Source of the DNA: Korarchaeum sp964519515
GTDB taxonomy: Archaea > Korarchaeota > Korarchaeia > Korarchaeales > Korarchaeaceae
Direction of reading: 5' to 3'
Assembly (NCBI GenBank): GCA_964519515.1
Contig: CAZFIJ010000076.1
Coordinates: 1 to 13,216 of the forward strand
Length of the DNA stretch: 13,216 nucleotides
Part shown: one piece after another, positions 1-5,600 of the stretch
Position numbering within the stretch: the first letter of the stretch is position 1
Layout: each line of letters starts with the position of its first letter
The notes under the pieces: generated by a model
Databases searched by the model: none
What the model saw: only the letters and a program-made list of their open reading frames with translations
What the model was told of the DNA's origin: nothing
Made by a program: the position numbers and the translations under genes

Positions 1-250
1 GGATCGGAGGTCCGGAGACTCGGTGAGGGGAGCCCCCGGTCAGGCCTCTGGCGTCCATCCGACACTTCAGTGAGTCCAGTCGGCGGTCTCGGGGGAGGAG
101 ATCGATTCCGATCCCAGTCGACAGAGAGCTGAGTCCTACTCGCGGTCCCGAGCCCTGAGCTGACTGGAAGAAGCTCGATGACTCACGTGGACACGCCTAG
201 GCTCGGGCCCTCGTGAGCTGAGAGCTCTAGAGGTCTCAGCGATTCCCCGA
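1..250. other. GC-rich, hairpin-bearing stretch with no recognisable gene
   Basis: Bases 1-240 are about 64% G+C by hand count, clearly richer than the roughly 42-50% seen after 480. No frame on either strand gives a recognisable protein. Perfect small stems are visible: 217-223 pairs with 234-240 (seven base pairs, ten-base loop), and CTCACG near 182-187 pairs with CGTGAG near 212-217. In thermophiles, local GC enrichment often marks structured RNA genes, but I found no tRNA T-loop, RNase P or SRP RNA signature, so the class is unknown. It could also be the tail of something starting outside the window. Confidence 0.3.
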
Positions 251-259
251 GCTGTAGCT

Positions 260-514
260 ATGTATAGCTTATTAGTCGTGCCTCTCACAGTTGGGTACGC
301 GAGAACTCTTTCGAAAGGGCTATTACTCACTAAGTTCGAGCTCCTGCTGAAAGACAGGGTTCGAGCCGCAATATTCCTTCAGATATTGCTCTTCAGCCTT
401 TGGCGCATACCGCCTTCCTCAGTCCTGATAGGGATATTGGCTGGTTACCTCTACGCTAAGGCGAGGAGGCTACTCTTGATGTTGAGCCACTGGCTCGGGG
501 ATGCGATAAGCTAG
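260..514 (+). pseudogene. Degenerate C-terminal remnant of a CPBP-family (Abi-type) membrane protease
   Basis: The frame is open from 182, with the first ATG at 260, and encodes 84 mostly hydrophobic residues. The layout resembles the C-terminal half of CPBP intramembrane proteases: a GLLL-TKFE-LLL segment (residues 20-30) where motif 1 would end, an LLFSLWRIP segment (43-51) corresponding to FxxxH, GILAGYLYAKAR (58-69), and LSHWLGD (75-81) corresponding to HxxxN/D. The catalytic glutamate pair of motif 1 is absent (the position reads ARTLSKG), the motif 2 histidine is arginine (R49), and the loop after motif 2 is unusually short. Only H77/D81 survive. The family call is by eye; the loss of catalytic residues and lack of a clear promoter suggest a decaying gene rather than a working enzyme. 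It could instead be an unrelated small membrane protein. Confidence 0.4.
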
Positions 515-529
515 CTATAATGTACTTCT

Positions 530-587
530 GAGAAGAGCGTTGTCACTCTTAGCGAGTTCAAATAGTTAGCTCACTGATACGCTTCTC
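530..587. other. Imperfect long-range hairpin between the CPBP remnant and kptA
   Basis: GAGAAG-A-GCGT at 530-540 pairs with ACGCTTCTC at 579-587, nine to ten base pairs with a one-base bulge, enclosing about 38 bases. It lies between the convergent ends of the remnant at 260-514 and kptA on the minus strand, followed by an A-rich run (590-600). It could act at a 3' end or be a small RNA; I see no C/D or H/ACA box set. Confidence 0.25.
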
Positions 588-632
588 TGAATAAAATAAA
601 GCTCCCGAGAGGGTAGTCCTATAGCTATAACA

Positions 633-1199
633 CTATTTCCTCACGCCCAAGTGCTTCGAGATATCTATGAGGCCTATTATATACTTGGGAGGCACTTCTC
701 TCACGAGATAAACCTTTCCTGCTTTCCTTATCTCGAATCCATCGTTTAGCATAGCTCTAGCATCTACTTCGAGCACTATCACATCTTTACCGTGCCTCCT
801 AGCCACGATCGCAGCTTCTTCTACTGATGAGGATAAGTGCACGTACTTCCTCCTCCCCGGTTTTATCCCTTCCTCCCTTATCCTCCTCCAAGCCCTGAGG
901 GTGGTGCCGTGGTATAAAGTAGCTAAATCGCTGACGGGGACTCCTGCTTCAACCTCGACGCTGTGGCCATAAGCAGCCCTCACTCTCCCATCCCTCACCT
1001 CGAACCTACCTTTCTCATCTACCTCGATGACTCTGAGGATGTGCTCGGGCTTGACCCATTCATACCCTCTCTTCTCAGAAATCCTCCTGGCGATCTCCTC
1101 CACAGTGACGTTAGAGAATCCCATGTCATCGAGAGAGATCCCTATGTAAGAGGGGTTATGCCTCAATATGTAGGAGAGGAGCTTGCTCAATTTCACCAT
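633..1199 (-). CDS. kptA: RNA 2'-phosphotransferase (Tpt1/KptA family)
   Basis: This enzyme removes an internal RNA 2'-phosphate by transferring it to NAD+, releasing nicotinamide and ADP-ribose 1'',2''-cyclic phosphate. The protein is full length (188 residues from the ATG). The family's Arg-His-Arg-Arg catalytic set is visible: R13-H14 in YILRHNP, R74 in VRAAYGHS, and R158 in the IRKAGKVYLV segment. The N-terminal winged-helix part covers about residues 1-75 and the NAD-binding ADP-ribosyltransferase-like fold the rest, with LYHGT near 95-99 and VHLSS near 120. In Sulfolobales-type thermophiles KptA is known to erase the 2'-phosphouridine at tRNA position 47, a thermotolerance mark. An in-frame TTG at 1211 preceded by a run of seven Gs is an alternative start; I prefer the ATG because the family usually begins close to the LSKLLSYILRH segment. 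Confidence 0.93.
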   Translation of the reverse strand: MVKLSKLLSYILRHNPSYIGISLDDMGFSNVTVEEIARRISEKRGYEWVKPEHILRVIEVDEKGRFEVRDGRVRAAYGHSVEVEAGVPVSDLATLYHGTTLRAWRRIREEGIKPGRRKYVHLSSSVEEAAIVARRHGKDVIVLEVDARAMLNDGFEIRKAGKVYLVREVPPKYIIGLIDISKHLGVRK

Positions 1200-1211
1200 C
1201 CTGGGTTCCAA

Positions 1212-1307
1212 GGTCCCCCCCTAAGGTGGGCCTAAGAGATCTCAAAAATATTAGATCGAAGCAAAGCGTCGGGGAAAGGTTATATTGACGTTCACTTCAG
1301 ATATCAT
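1212..1307. promoter_or_regulatory. Divergent promoter region for kptA and the small ORF at 1308
   Basis: On the minus strand an A/T-rich TATA-like box (AATATTTTT, about 1243-1252) lies some 30-40 bases upstream of the kptA starts. On the plus strand TTATATT at 1280-1286, preceded by GAAAGG as a possible BRE, sits about 25 bases upstream of the GTG at 1308, the spacing expected for a leaderless transcript. Confidence 0.5.
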
Positions 1308-1433
1308 GTGTTAGATGAGGAAGTACTCAAGGTGATCAGAGAGCTCAGGAAGAGAGCCCCGAAGAAGAAGAGGATAGGATACATGGTGAAGAGGAGGGTC
1401 TTCTCGTGGCGTGCAGAGTCAGAGTCAAGTTGA
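1308..1433 (+). CDS. Small basic protein of unknown function, GTG start
   Basis: An ORF of 41 residues with a lysine/arginine-rich middle (KRAPKKKRIGYMVKRR) following a short predicted helix (DEEVLKVIRELRKR). I do not recognise the family. Support for a real gene is the TATA-like element at 1280-1286 placed for leaderless transcription from the GTG, plus an overlap of 28 bases with the following protease-like pseudogene, an arrangement typical of a two-gene operon. It could be a small nucleic-acid-binding or partner protein, but that is only inferred from charge. As the downstream gene is broken, this one may be a remnant too. Confidence 0.4.
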   Translation: MLDEEVLKVIRELRKRAPKKKRIGYMVKRRVFSWRAESESS

Positions 1434-1844
1434 GCACCCGATCGAGGGCAGTTGAGACGAGTGCCTTAGTTAACAGCGGTTTCGAGAGCGATGATCCTGA
1501 TGTAGTGATCCAGTGGAGTTAGCGAGGAAGCTCGATTTATGGCCTCCACATCCTGATACTGAGCTAACTTGGGACAGGAGGTGGAGACATCATAGCCCCG
1601 TACTACGCAGCTGCAGCTAGACTCGAGCTGATAGCAGAGGGGAAGACCCTAAAGGAACTTAGGGTGAACATAATCGTCAATTTAGATGAAGTGATCTTGA
1701 GCGATACCGTAACTGGAGAGCTGGGAATAGTCCTACGGGGTATCACATCTACGCGAAAGTCGATGGCGGGAAGCCAGCGATACCGTAACTGGAGAGCTGG
1801 GAATAGTCCTACTAGAAGAGAGGTCTCTGGAGGTTGAATTATGA
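1406..1844 (+). pseudogene. Broken retropepsin-like (clan AA aspartyl protease-like) gene
   Basis: From a GTG at 1406 the reading is MACRVRVKLSTRSRAVETSA, then LVNSGFESDDPDVVI, where the frame hits a stop near 1520. Shifting frame restores PVELARKLDLWPPHPDTELT; a second shift near 1570 restores GGDIIAPYYAAAARLELI, a stretch with EGKTLKELRVNIIVNLDEVI, and LSDTVTGELGIVL. This pattern resembles archaeal clan AA proteins, with ALVNSGF at the position of the catalytic (D/N)(S/T)G loop; here Asp is replaced by Asn. After the first LGIVL a 76-bp segment ending in an exact copy of the previous 37 bases breaks the frame; past it the original frame resumes as LLEERSLEVEL and stops at 1844. At least two frameshifts plus this insertion make it non-functional. 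The family assignment is by eye. Confidence 0.6.
1700..1812 (+). repeat. Exact 37-bp direct repeat (1700-1736 and 1776-1812)
   Basis: The same 37 bases occur at 1700-1736 and 1776-1812, separated by 39 bases. Flanking bases differ (G before the first and C before the second; G after the first and T after the second). The repeat lies inside the protease-like pseudogene and encodes the end of its SDTVTGELGIVL segment. The 76-bp offset is not a multiple of three, so the event itself shifts the frame. The spacer in one frame reads GYHIYAKVDGGKPAIP, which looks protein-like, so the duplication may have joined pieces of two related genes. Confidence 0.9.
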
Positions 1845-1923
1845 GGCACCTGATGTAATTAGGCTGAGTTCAGAGAGAGAGGAATGGAGATAGCGACTCT
1901 AAGGTTATGAATAGCTACTTCTT

Positions 1924-2124
1924 TCATTGAACTTTATCGAGGGACCTCAAGTCTCCTGCATCATTTATGTACTGTTCTTCAGTACGTTCTCTCGCTCCCA
2001 GACCAGCTATGGAGCCATCCTCAGATATCTCAACGAAGAGATCTTCAGCTATCTCTAAAGTGTCCTTTAAGGGGCCTTCTTTGATAATATGTACAGTTAT
2101 CATCCTTCGGATCGAAGCGTGCAT
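1924..2124 (-). CDS. Small DUF2283-like protein
   Basis: A 66-residue acidic protein. The middle, DTLEIAEDLFVEISEDGSIAGLGARERTE, resembles DUF2283 proteins, short beta-rich proteins of unknown function with a core of the form 'ADGVIVDYDEDGRVVGIEIL'. The usual DALYI-type strand at the N terminus is not obvious. It lies about 48 bases downstream of the LysE-family exporter on the same strand and may be cotranscribed. A second in-frame ATG at 2103 is possible, but the first is preceded by a GGGATGGG purine run. No promoter of its own is evident. No role can be stated. Confidence 0.5.
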   Translation of the reverse strand: MHASIRRMITVHIIKEGPLKDTLEIAEDLFVEISEDGSIAGLGARERTEEQYINDAGDLRSLDKVQ

Positions 2125-2172
2125 TCATCTCATTTACCCATCCCCTACTAACGATCCTTCTAGAAAGGTCAT

Positions 2173-2772
2173 CTACTTGAATGCTTCGTATATGAACTCT
2201 AGCCCGAAGAAGATTAATATAAGACTCAGGATTCCCATTATCGCTTTAAGGAGGGATTCGTTCAATCTGCTCCCCTTGTAAAATGCGTAAGCTATGAGAG
2301 TGAGCCATGCGAAATCCATCCAGACGTGAAGGATGTACATGAACAGAACGCCCATAGGGAACTGCATCGAGTCCATCACTAACTTCGTCCCCACTGTCAA
2401 CCACCAAATTATGAAGTAAGGGTTGAGTGCTGTCAGCATGATGCCCGTGAGGAAAGCGTTTCCCCCTCCCTCAGAGGTATTTATTCTGACTTCCCTCAAT
2501 GATATGATCTGAGTGGAAGCGAAGTAGAGGAGGAATACCCCTCCTATCAGTGAGAGGATTGATTTGAAGCTCTGAGAAACGATTGAGAGGCCTCCAGCTA
2601 TCAAAAGAACTAAGGGAAGCTCGAAAGCCATGTGACCGAGCGATATCAGAAATCCAGCCCTCTTCCCGCTCTTGATCCCGAGGCTCGCTGCAGATACAGT
2701 TAGAGGTCCTGGAGATAGAGCTCCAGATATTGTTATCGCTTCTACCTCTATTATGAACGCGAGGACATCCAT
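2173..2772 (-). CDS. LysE/RhtB-family amino-acid (or small solute) exporter
   Basis: An integral membrane protein of 199 residues with about six hydrophobic segments. The N terminus carries the family's signature, ALSPGP at residues 18-23 followed by a glycine-rich loop (SLGIKSGKRAGF). A central GNAFLTGIMLTALNPYFIIW segment matches the conserved 'G...NP....W' region of LysE/RhtB transporters. Members export lysine, threonine, homoserine or other amino acids; substrate cannot be told here. I start at the ATG at 2772 because it places the SPGP motif at the usual distance from the N terminus and because GGGGGTC lies just upstream; an in-frame ATG at 2823 would add 17 polar residues (FFCGREL) atypical for the family. 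A hairpin at 2843-2875 lies in the presumed leader. Confidence 0.88.
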   Translation of the reverse strand: MDVLAFIIEVEAITISGALSPGPLTVSAASLGIKSGKRAGFLISLGHMAFELPLVLLIAGGLSIVSQSFKSILSLIGGVFLLYFASTQIISLREVRINTSEGGGNAFLTGIMLTALNPYFIIWWLTVGTKLVMDSMQFPMGVLFMYILHVWMDFAWLTLIAYAFYKGSRLNESLLKAIMGILSLILIFFGLEFIYEAFK

Positions 2773-2842
2773 AAGACCCCCGAGCTCCCTCCCACAAAAA
2801 AATTGTTGTGCTGACCTCCTCATACTACATACAGCATCAGTA

Positions 2843-2875
2843 ATTAGGGGCTCAATCCCTCGGAGCTCCCCTAAT
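2843..2875. promoter_or_regulatory. Stem-loop upstream of the LysE-family gene
   Basis: ATTAGGGG (2843-2850) is perfectly complementary to CCCCTAAT (2868-2875); a further CTC/GAG pairing can stack after a two-base bulge. It lies 70-100 bases upstream of the preferred LysE start on the minus strand. A TTTTAA element near 2911-2917 would place a minus-strand transcription start around 2888, so the hairpin would be in the 5' leader. It could be a regulatory RNA fold or an operator; nothing identifies a ligand. Confidence 0.35.
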
Positions 2876-3614
2876 CAGATCGTTCGAATCGCATCTCAAC
2901 TCCCTCGCTTAAAATCCTAACTTTAGCTTACGGTGAACCAAGGAAAAGTCCATGAGACCCAGAGGTGTTGGAAGAGTTAATCCCCGCTGAGGCATGAGCG
3001 ATTTCCCTTAGAGGGGTCAAGGGAAGGGAGGAACTCGAACTGAATTCTCCTTCAGCTGATCTAGCTAAATAACTCGATGCTAGCTCTTTCCATGAGCGCA
3101 AAGAGTGATCCTCCCACCTTCCTCTTCCGTAAGGAGTGTATGAATGGCCCATCCGTCATCAGCTAGCTTTCAGATATCGAGATCATGAAAATTCCGTTAA
3201 AGGAGCGATTCATCAAAGGAGATAAGCGAATACCAGGAATATCTTAAATGTGAAAAGCTGTAAAGTACTTAATCCTGCCATAGGTCCGTTCTGCAGCTTT
3301 GCTGCGAAGACTCATACGCTAGTTACGCTAGATCCTCCCTCACTAGCATTCCGGAACGTTCCGGTTCTTAGAGCTCTGATGCGTAATTATGGGCATCTTA
3401 GCTACTAGCTAGAGGAACCATGATATAGAAATTTCTCCAAAATCGCGATTAAACTCAAAATTATAGGGGTATTGACGAACGTGCTCACCGCGAGGGATTC
3501 GATATTACTAGAGGACGGTAAGTTTAATAAAAATTGATATTATCGTGAGAGTGAAAGAGTGTTACCACGGGTATCCGGACTCCGAGCAGTAGCGTAGCCT
3601 GAGAAGGTGAGTTT
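2876..3614. other. Long gene-poor interval, possibly decayed coding sequence
   Basis: About 740 bases without a recognisable gene. The longest frames are short, unlike any family I know, and composed of serine-rich or patchy sequence. Fragments such as MTDGPFIHSLRKRKVGGSLF on the minus strand (about 3060-3160) read like protein but stop quickly, hinting at decay. A perfect 14-bp palindrome, CCGGAACGTTCCGG, lies at 3351-3364, and TACGCTAG is repeated at 3315-3322 and 3324-3331. The last 90 bases hold the chelatase promoter and leader. Confidence 0.5.
3522..3614 (+). promoter_or_regulatory. Promoter, leader and ribosome binding site of the chelatase operon
   Basis: An A/T-rich element (TTTAATAAAAATTGATATTAT, 3523-3542) is the best TATA candidate and would start transcription near 3550-3560, leaving a leader of about 55-65 bases. 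That is longer than for other genes in the window, so there is room for regulation, but no cobalamin-riboswitch core was seen. GGTGA at 3606-3610 complements the archaeal 16S 3' end. Confidence 0.5.
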
Positions 3615-5504
3615 ATGATGGAGAGATGCAGCACCCTTCCGTTCACTGCGATAGTCGGTCAGGAGAGGGCTAAATTAGCCCTCTTAATAGCTGCAGTGAA
3701 TCCAACAGTCGGAGGGGTTCTCCTCAGCGGGGATAAGGGGACGGGGAAGACGACCCTCGTGAGAGCTTTAGCGGATCTACTCCCCGAGATAGAGGTCGTT
3801 GCGGACTGCCCATTCGGGTGCAATCCGAGGAATCCGTTGGAGATGTGTGATAGTTGCTACGAGAAAGTTGTGAAAGGCGAGGGCTTGAAAGTAACGAGGA
3901 GAGGGATGAGAGTCGTTGACTTACCCCTCAGCATAACAGTCGATAGGCTCGTCGGGACCCTCGACATAAAGAGAGCCCTGAAAGAGGGGATAAGGGCCCT
4001 TCAACCTGGGCTCCTAGCGGAAGCCAATAGAAACATACTGTACATAGATGAAGTGATCCTCCTAGAAGATTCCGTAGCTGACGTCCTCTTTGATGCTGCC
4101 GCCATGGGGTGGAACATAGTGGAGAGGGAAGGGATATCCGTCAGGCATCCAGCGAGGTTCATACTCGTCGGGAGCATGAACCCAGAGGAAGGGGAGCTAC
4201 GTCCCCAGATACTAGATAGGTTCGGCTTATTCGTCAATGTAGAAGCACCCTTAGATCCTGAAACGAGGGTAGAAGTTGTGAAAAGGGTTGAGGAATTTCA
4301 ATCAGATCCCATTTCATTCATTGAGAAGTACAGGCCTTTTCAAGAGGAGTTGAGGGAGAAGATCATTAGGGCTAGGGAGATATTGAATGAAGTCATTGTC
4401 CCAGATGAGCTCCTCCGTTTATTAGCGAATTACGTCGTGGAGATGGGAATAAGGACTCATAGAGCTGAGATAGTGACTGTGAAAGCTGCTAAAGCGATAG
4501 CTGCTCTAGATAGCAGGAAGATAGTTAATATCGAGGATTTAGAGGTAGCGATAGAGCTCGCATTACCTCACAGAATCAGATCGAGACCTTTTGAGGAGCC
4601 CCGTCAACTCAAGCTCCTTAGGGATCTTAAGCCTCGGGAAGTTGAGAGTGAGGGAAGTGATCAGAGCAGAAGTAAGAGGGAGGAAGCTGCAAGCAGTTAT
4701 GAAGCCCCTCCTACACTTGGAAGTAAGGAGAAGAAGTTCAGAGCTGAGGAAGTGGAATTGGGAAGTGAGAGGACACTCAAACTCAAGGATATGTCTCAGC
4801 TGAAGAGGGGTTCGAGAGGTGTGAAGACGACTGTCGTAGATGACCCACGCGGAGTTGCTGTTTCCTACATAACGCCGAGGCAAGATCCTCGCGATATAGA
4901 TATCACGGCGACTATCGTCAGTGCGTCCTTGAGGGGTAGCCGGGTCATAGAGGAGGAGGACGTGAGGGTGAGGGTTAGGAAAGCTAGAACCAAGAGGCTC
5001 TGCGCTATATTGCTTGACTCGAGCGGTAGCATGGCTGCGATGAAGAGGGTAGGGATAGCTAAGGGGATAGCGATGGACTTCATAAAAAATGCTTACGTGA
5101 AGAGGGATGAGCTCGCGCTCATATGCTTCAAGGGCGCTAAGAGCGATGTACTGGCCCATCCGACTAGGAGGTACAGCGAGGTCCTGAGGATCTTGGATGA
5201 TGTTAGTACTGGTGGAAGGACGCCGCTCTCCTCAGCTCTAAAGGATCTAGTTGTTATGGCTAAGACTTTCAAGGGAAAGTACAAGAACGCTGCTGTAACT
5301 GGGATTCTGGTGACCGATGGAAGGGCGAATGTGCCGCTTAAAGGGGATATAAAGGAGGAAATAGAGATTCTCTGCAGGAAGTTGAAGAGGATGGATGTAA
5401 AGCTCGAGATATATGACACGAGACCCCCCGAAGTTATGGATCCGGCCCCTTCCTTCATCGATCTCATAGCCGAATTAACCGGTGCTGAAGTTCACAGGAT
5501 CTGA
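3615..5504 (+). CDS. chlD: Fused ChlI-ChlD chelatase subunit (AAA+ ATPase plus VWA domain)
   Basis: This is the ATPase/adaptor subunit of a three-part metal chelatase that, with a CobN/ChlH subunit, drives ATP-dependent metal insertion into a tetrapyrrole. Residues 1-326 form a ChlI-type AAA+ module: Walker A GDKGTGKT (39-46), a four-cysteine cluster (C65, C69, C78, C81), Walker B with D145-E146, and GSMNPEEGELRP (186-197) followed by the DRF sensor/arginine region. A charged, low-complexity linker (about 330-440) leads to a VWA domain with a full MIDAS: DSSGS (468-472), T536 and D568. At 629 residues it matches ChlD-type fusions. The usual DEVNLL asparagine is isoleucine (I148). Either ATG at 3615 or 3618 may be used; GGTGA spacing slightly favours the second. 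No separate chlI is nearby, so this gene may have to supply both subunits (see the frameshift finding). Confidence 0.93.
   Translation: MMERCSTLPFTAIVGQERAKLALLIAAVNPTVGGVLLSGDKGTGKTTLVRALADLLPEIEVVADCPFGCNPRNPLEMCDSCYEKVVKGEGLKVTRRGMRVVDLPLSITVDRLVGTLDIKRALKEGIRALQPGLLAEANRNILYIDEVILLEDSVADVLFDAAAMGWNIVEREGISVRHPARFILVGSMNPEEGELRPQILDRFGLFVNVEAPLDPETRVEVVKRVEEFQSDPISFIEKYRPFQEELREKIIRAREILNEVIVPDELLRLLANYVVEMGIRTHRAEIVTVKAAKAIAALDSRKIVNIEDLEVAIELALPHRIRSRPFEEPRQLKLLRDLKPREVESEGSDQSRSKREEAASSYEAPPTLGSKEKKFRAEEVELGSERTLKLKDMSQLKRGSRGVKTTVVDDPRGVAVSYITPRQDPRDIDITATIVSASLRGSRVIEEEDVRVRVRKARTKRLCAILLDSSGSMAAMKRVGIAKGIAMDFIKNAYVKRDELALICFKGAKSDVLAHPTRRYSEVLRILDDVSTGGRTPLSSALKDLVVMAKTFKGKYKNAAVTGILVTDGRANVPLKGDIKEEIEILCRKLKRMDVKLEIYDTRPPEVMDPAPSFIDLIAELTGAEVHRI
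4584..4620 (+). promoter_or_regulatory. Candidate programmed -1 frameshift site in chlD
   Basis: At the exact end of the AAA+ module the zero frame reads CCT TTT GAG (4587-4595, residues P325-F326-E327). A one-base backward slip on the T4 run keeps phenylalanine pairing and brings TGA (4592-4594) into the decoding site, ending the protein at residue 326. Immediately downstream GAGGAGC (4593-4599) can pair with GCTCCTT (4613-4619), plus T4592-A4620, around a 13-base loop. The -1 frame is open only from 4514 to 4592, and this is its only run of four identical bases. The stem directly abuts the slip site rather than leaving the usual spacer, and the T run is only moderately slippery, so this is a candidate. 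Confidence 0.4.
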
Positions 5505-5516
5505 GGTGTCTCGACT

Positions 5517-5600
5517 ATGGAATCATCGGAGTTTTGGGTCCCTTATTTCGGTGAAGAAGTCGCTTCATTTAGTTTTGAGTGTCATGAGGGGGTCTCATGA
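5517..5600 (+). CDS. Candidate 27-residue microprotein between chlD and cobN
   Basis: A short ORF reading MESSEFWVPYFGEEVASFSF then ECHEGVS fills almost the whole interval between the two chelatase genes. GAGGTG at 5503-5508, overlapping the chlD stop codon, gives a good ribosome binding site eight bases from its ATG. Its stop codon overlaps the cobN start as ATGA (5597-5600), the classic layout for translational coupling. The peptide is acidic and rich in aromatic residues and has one cysteine and one histidine. It matches no family I know. It may be a real small subunit, a leader peptide that opens the cobN start, or chance; conservation decides. Confidence 0.35.
   Translation: MESSEFWVPYFGEEVASFSFECHEGVS

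Noticed and set aside
1..250. RNase P RNA or SRP RNA
   Set aside because: Neither the conserved RNase P core (GAGGAAA-type) nor the SRP helix 8 GGAA/GCAG elements are visible on either strand.
136..330. Minus-strand 64-residue ORF over the GC-rich start
   Set aside because: Arg/Ser-rich low-information translation expected from GC-rich shadow sequence, and it overlaps the more protein-like plus-strand remnant.
2876..2896. tRNA T-arm (GTTCGAAT) near 2881
   Set aside because: The flanking bases do not form a five-base T stem and no anticodon or acceptor stem surrounds it.
2928..3152. Minus-strand 74-residue ORF
   Set aside because: Serine-rich with no recognisable motif, promoter or ribosome binding site; better explained as chance or decay.
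3540..3614. Cobalamin riboswitch upstream of the chelatase operon
   Set aside because: The leader of about 60 bases is too short and lacks the B12-box core; such riboswitches are also rare in archaea.
4591..4803. Plus-strand 70-residue ORF in the +1 frame of the chlD linker
   Set aside because: It lies wholly inside chlD over purine-rich linker sequence, and shows no family features; the -1 frame stop is the relevant one.
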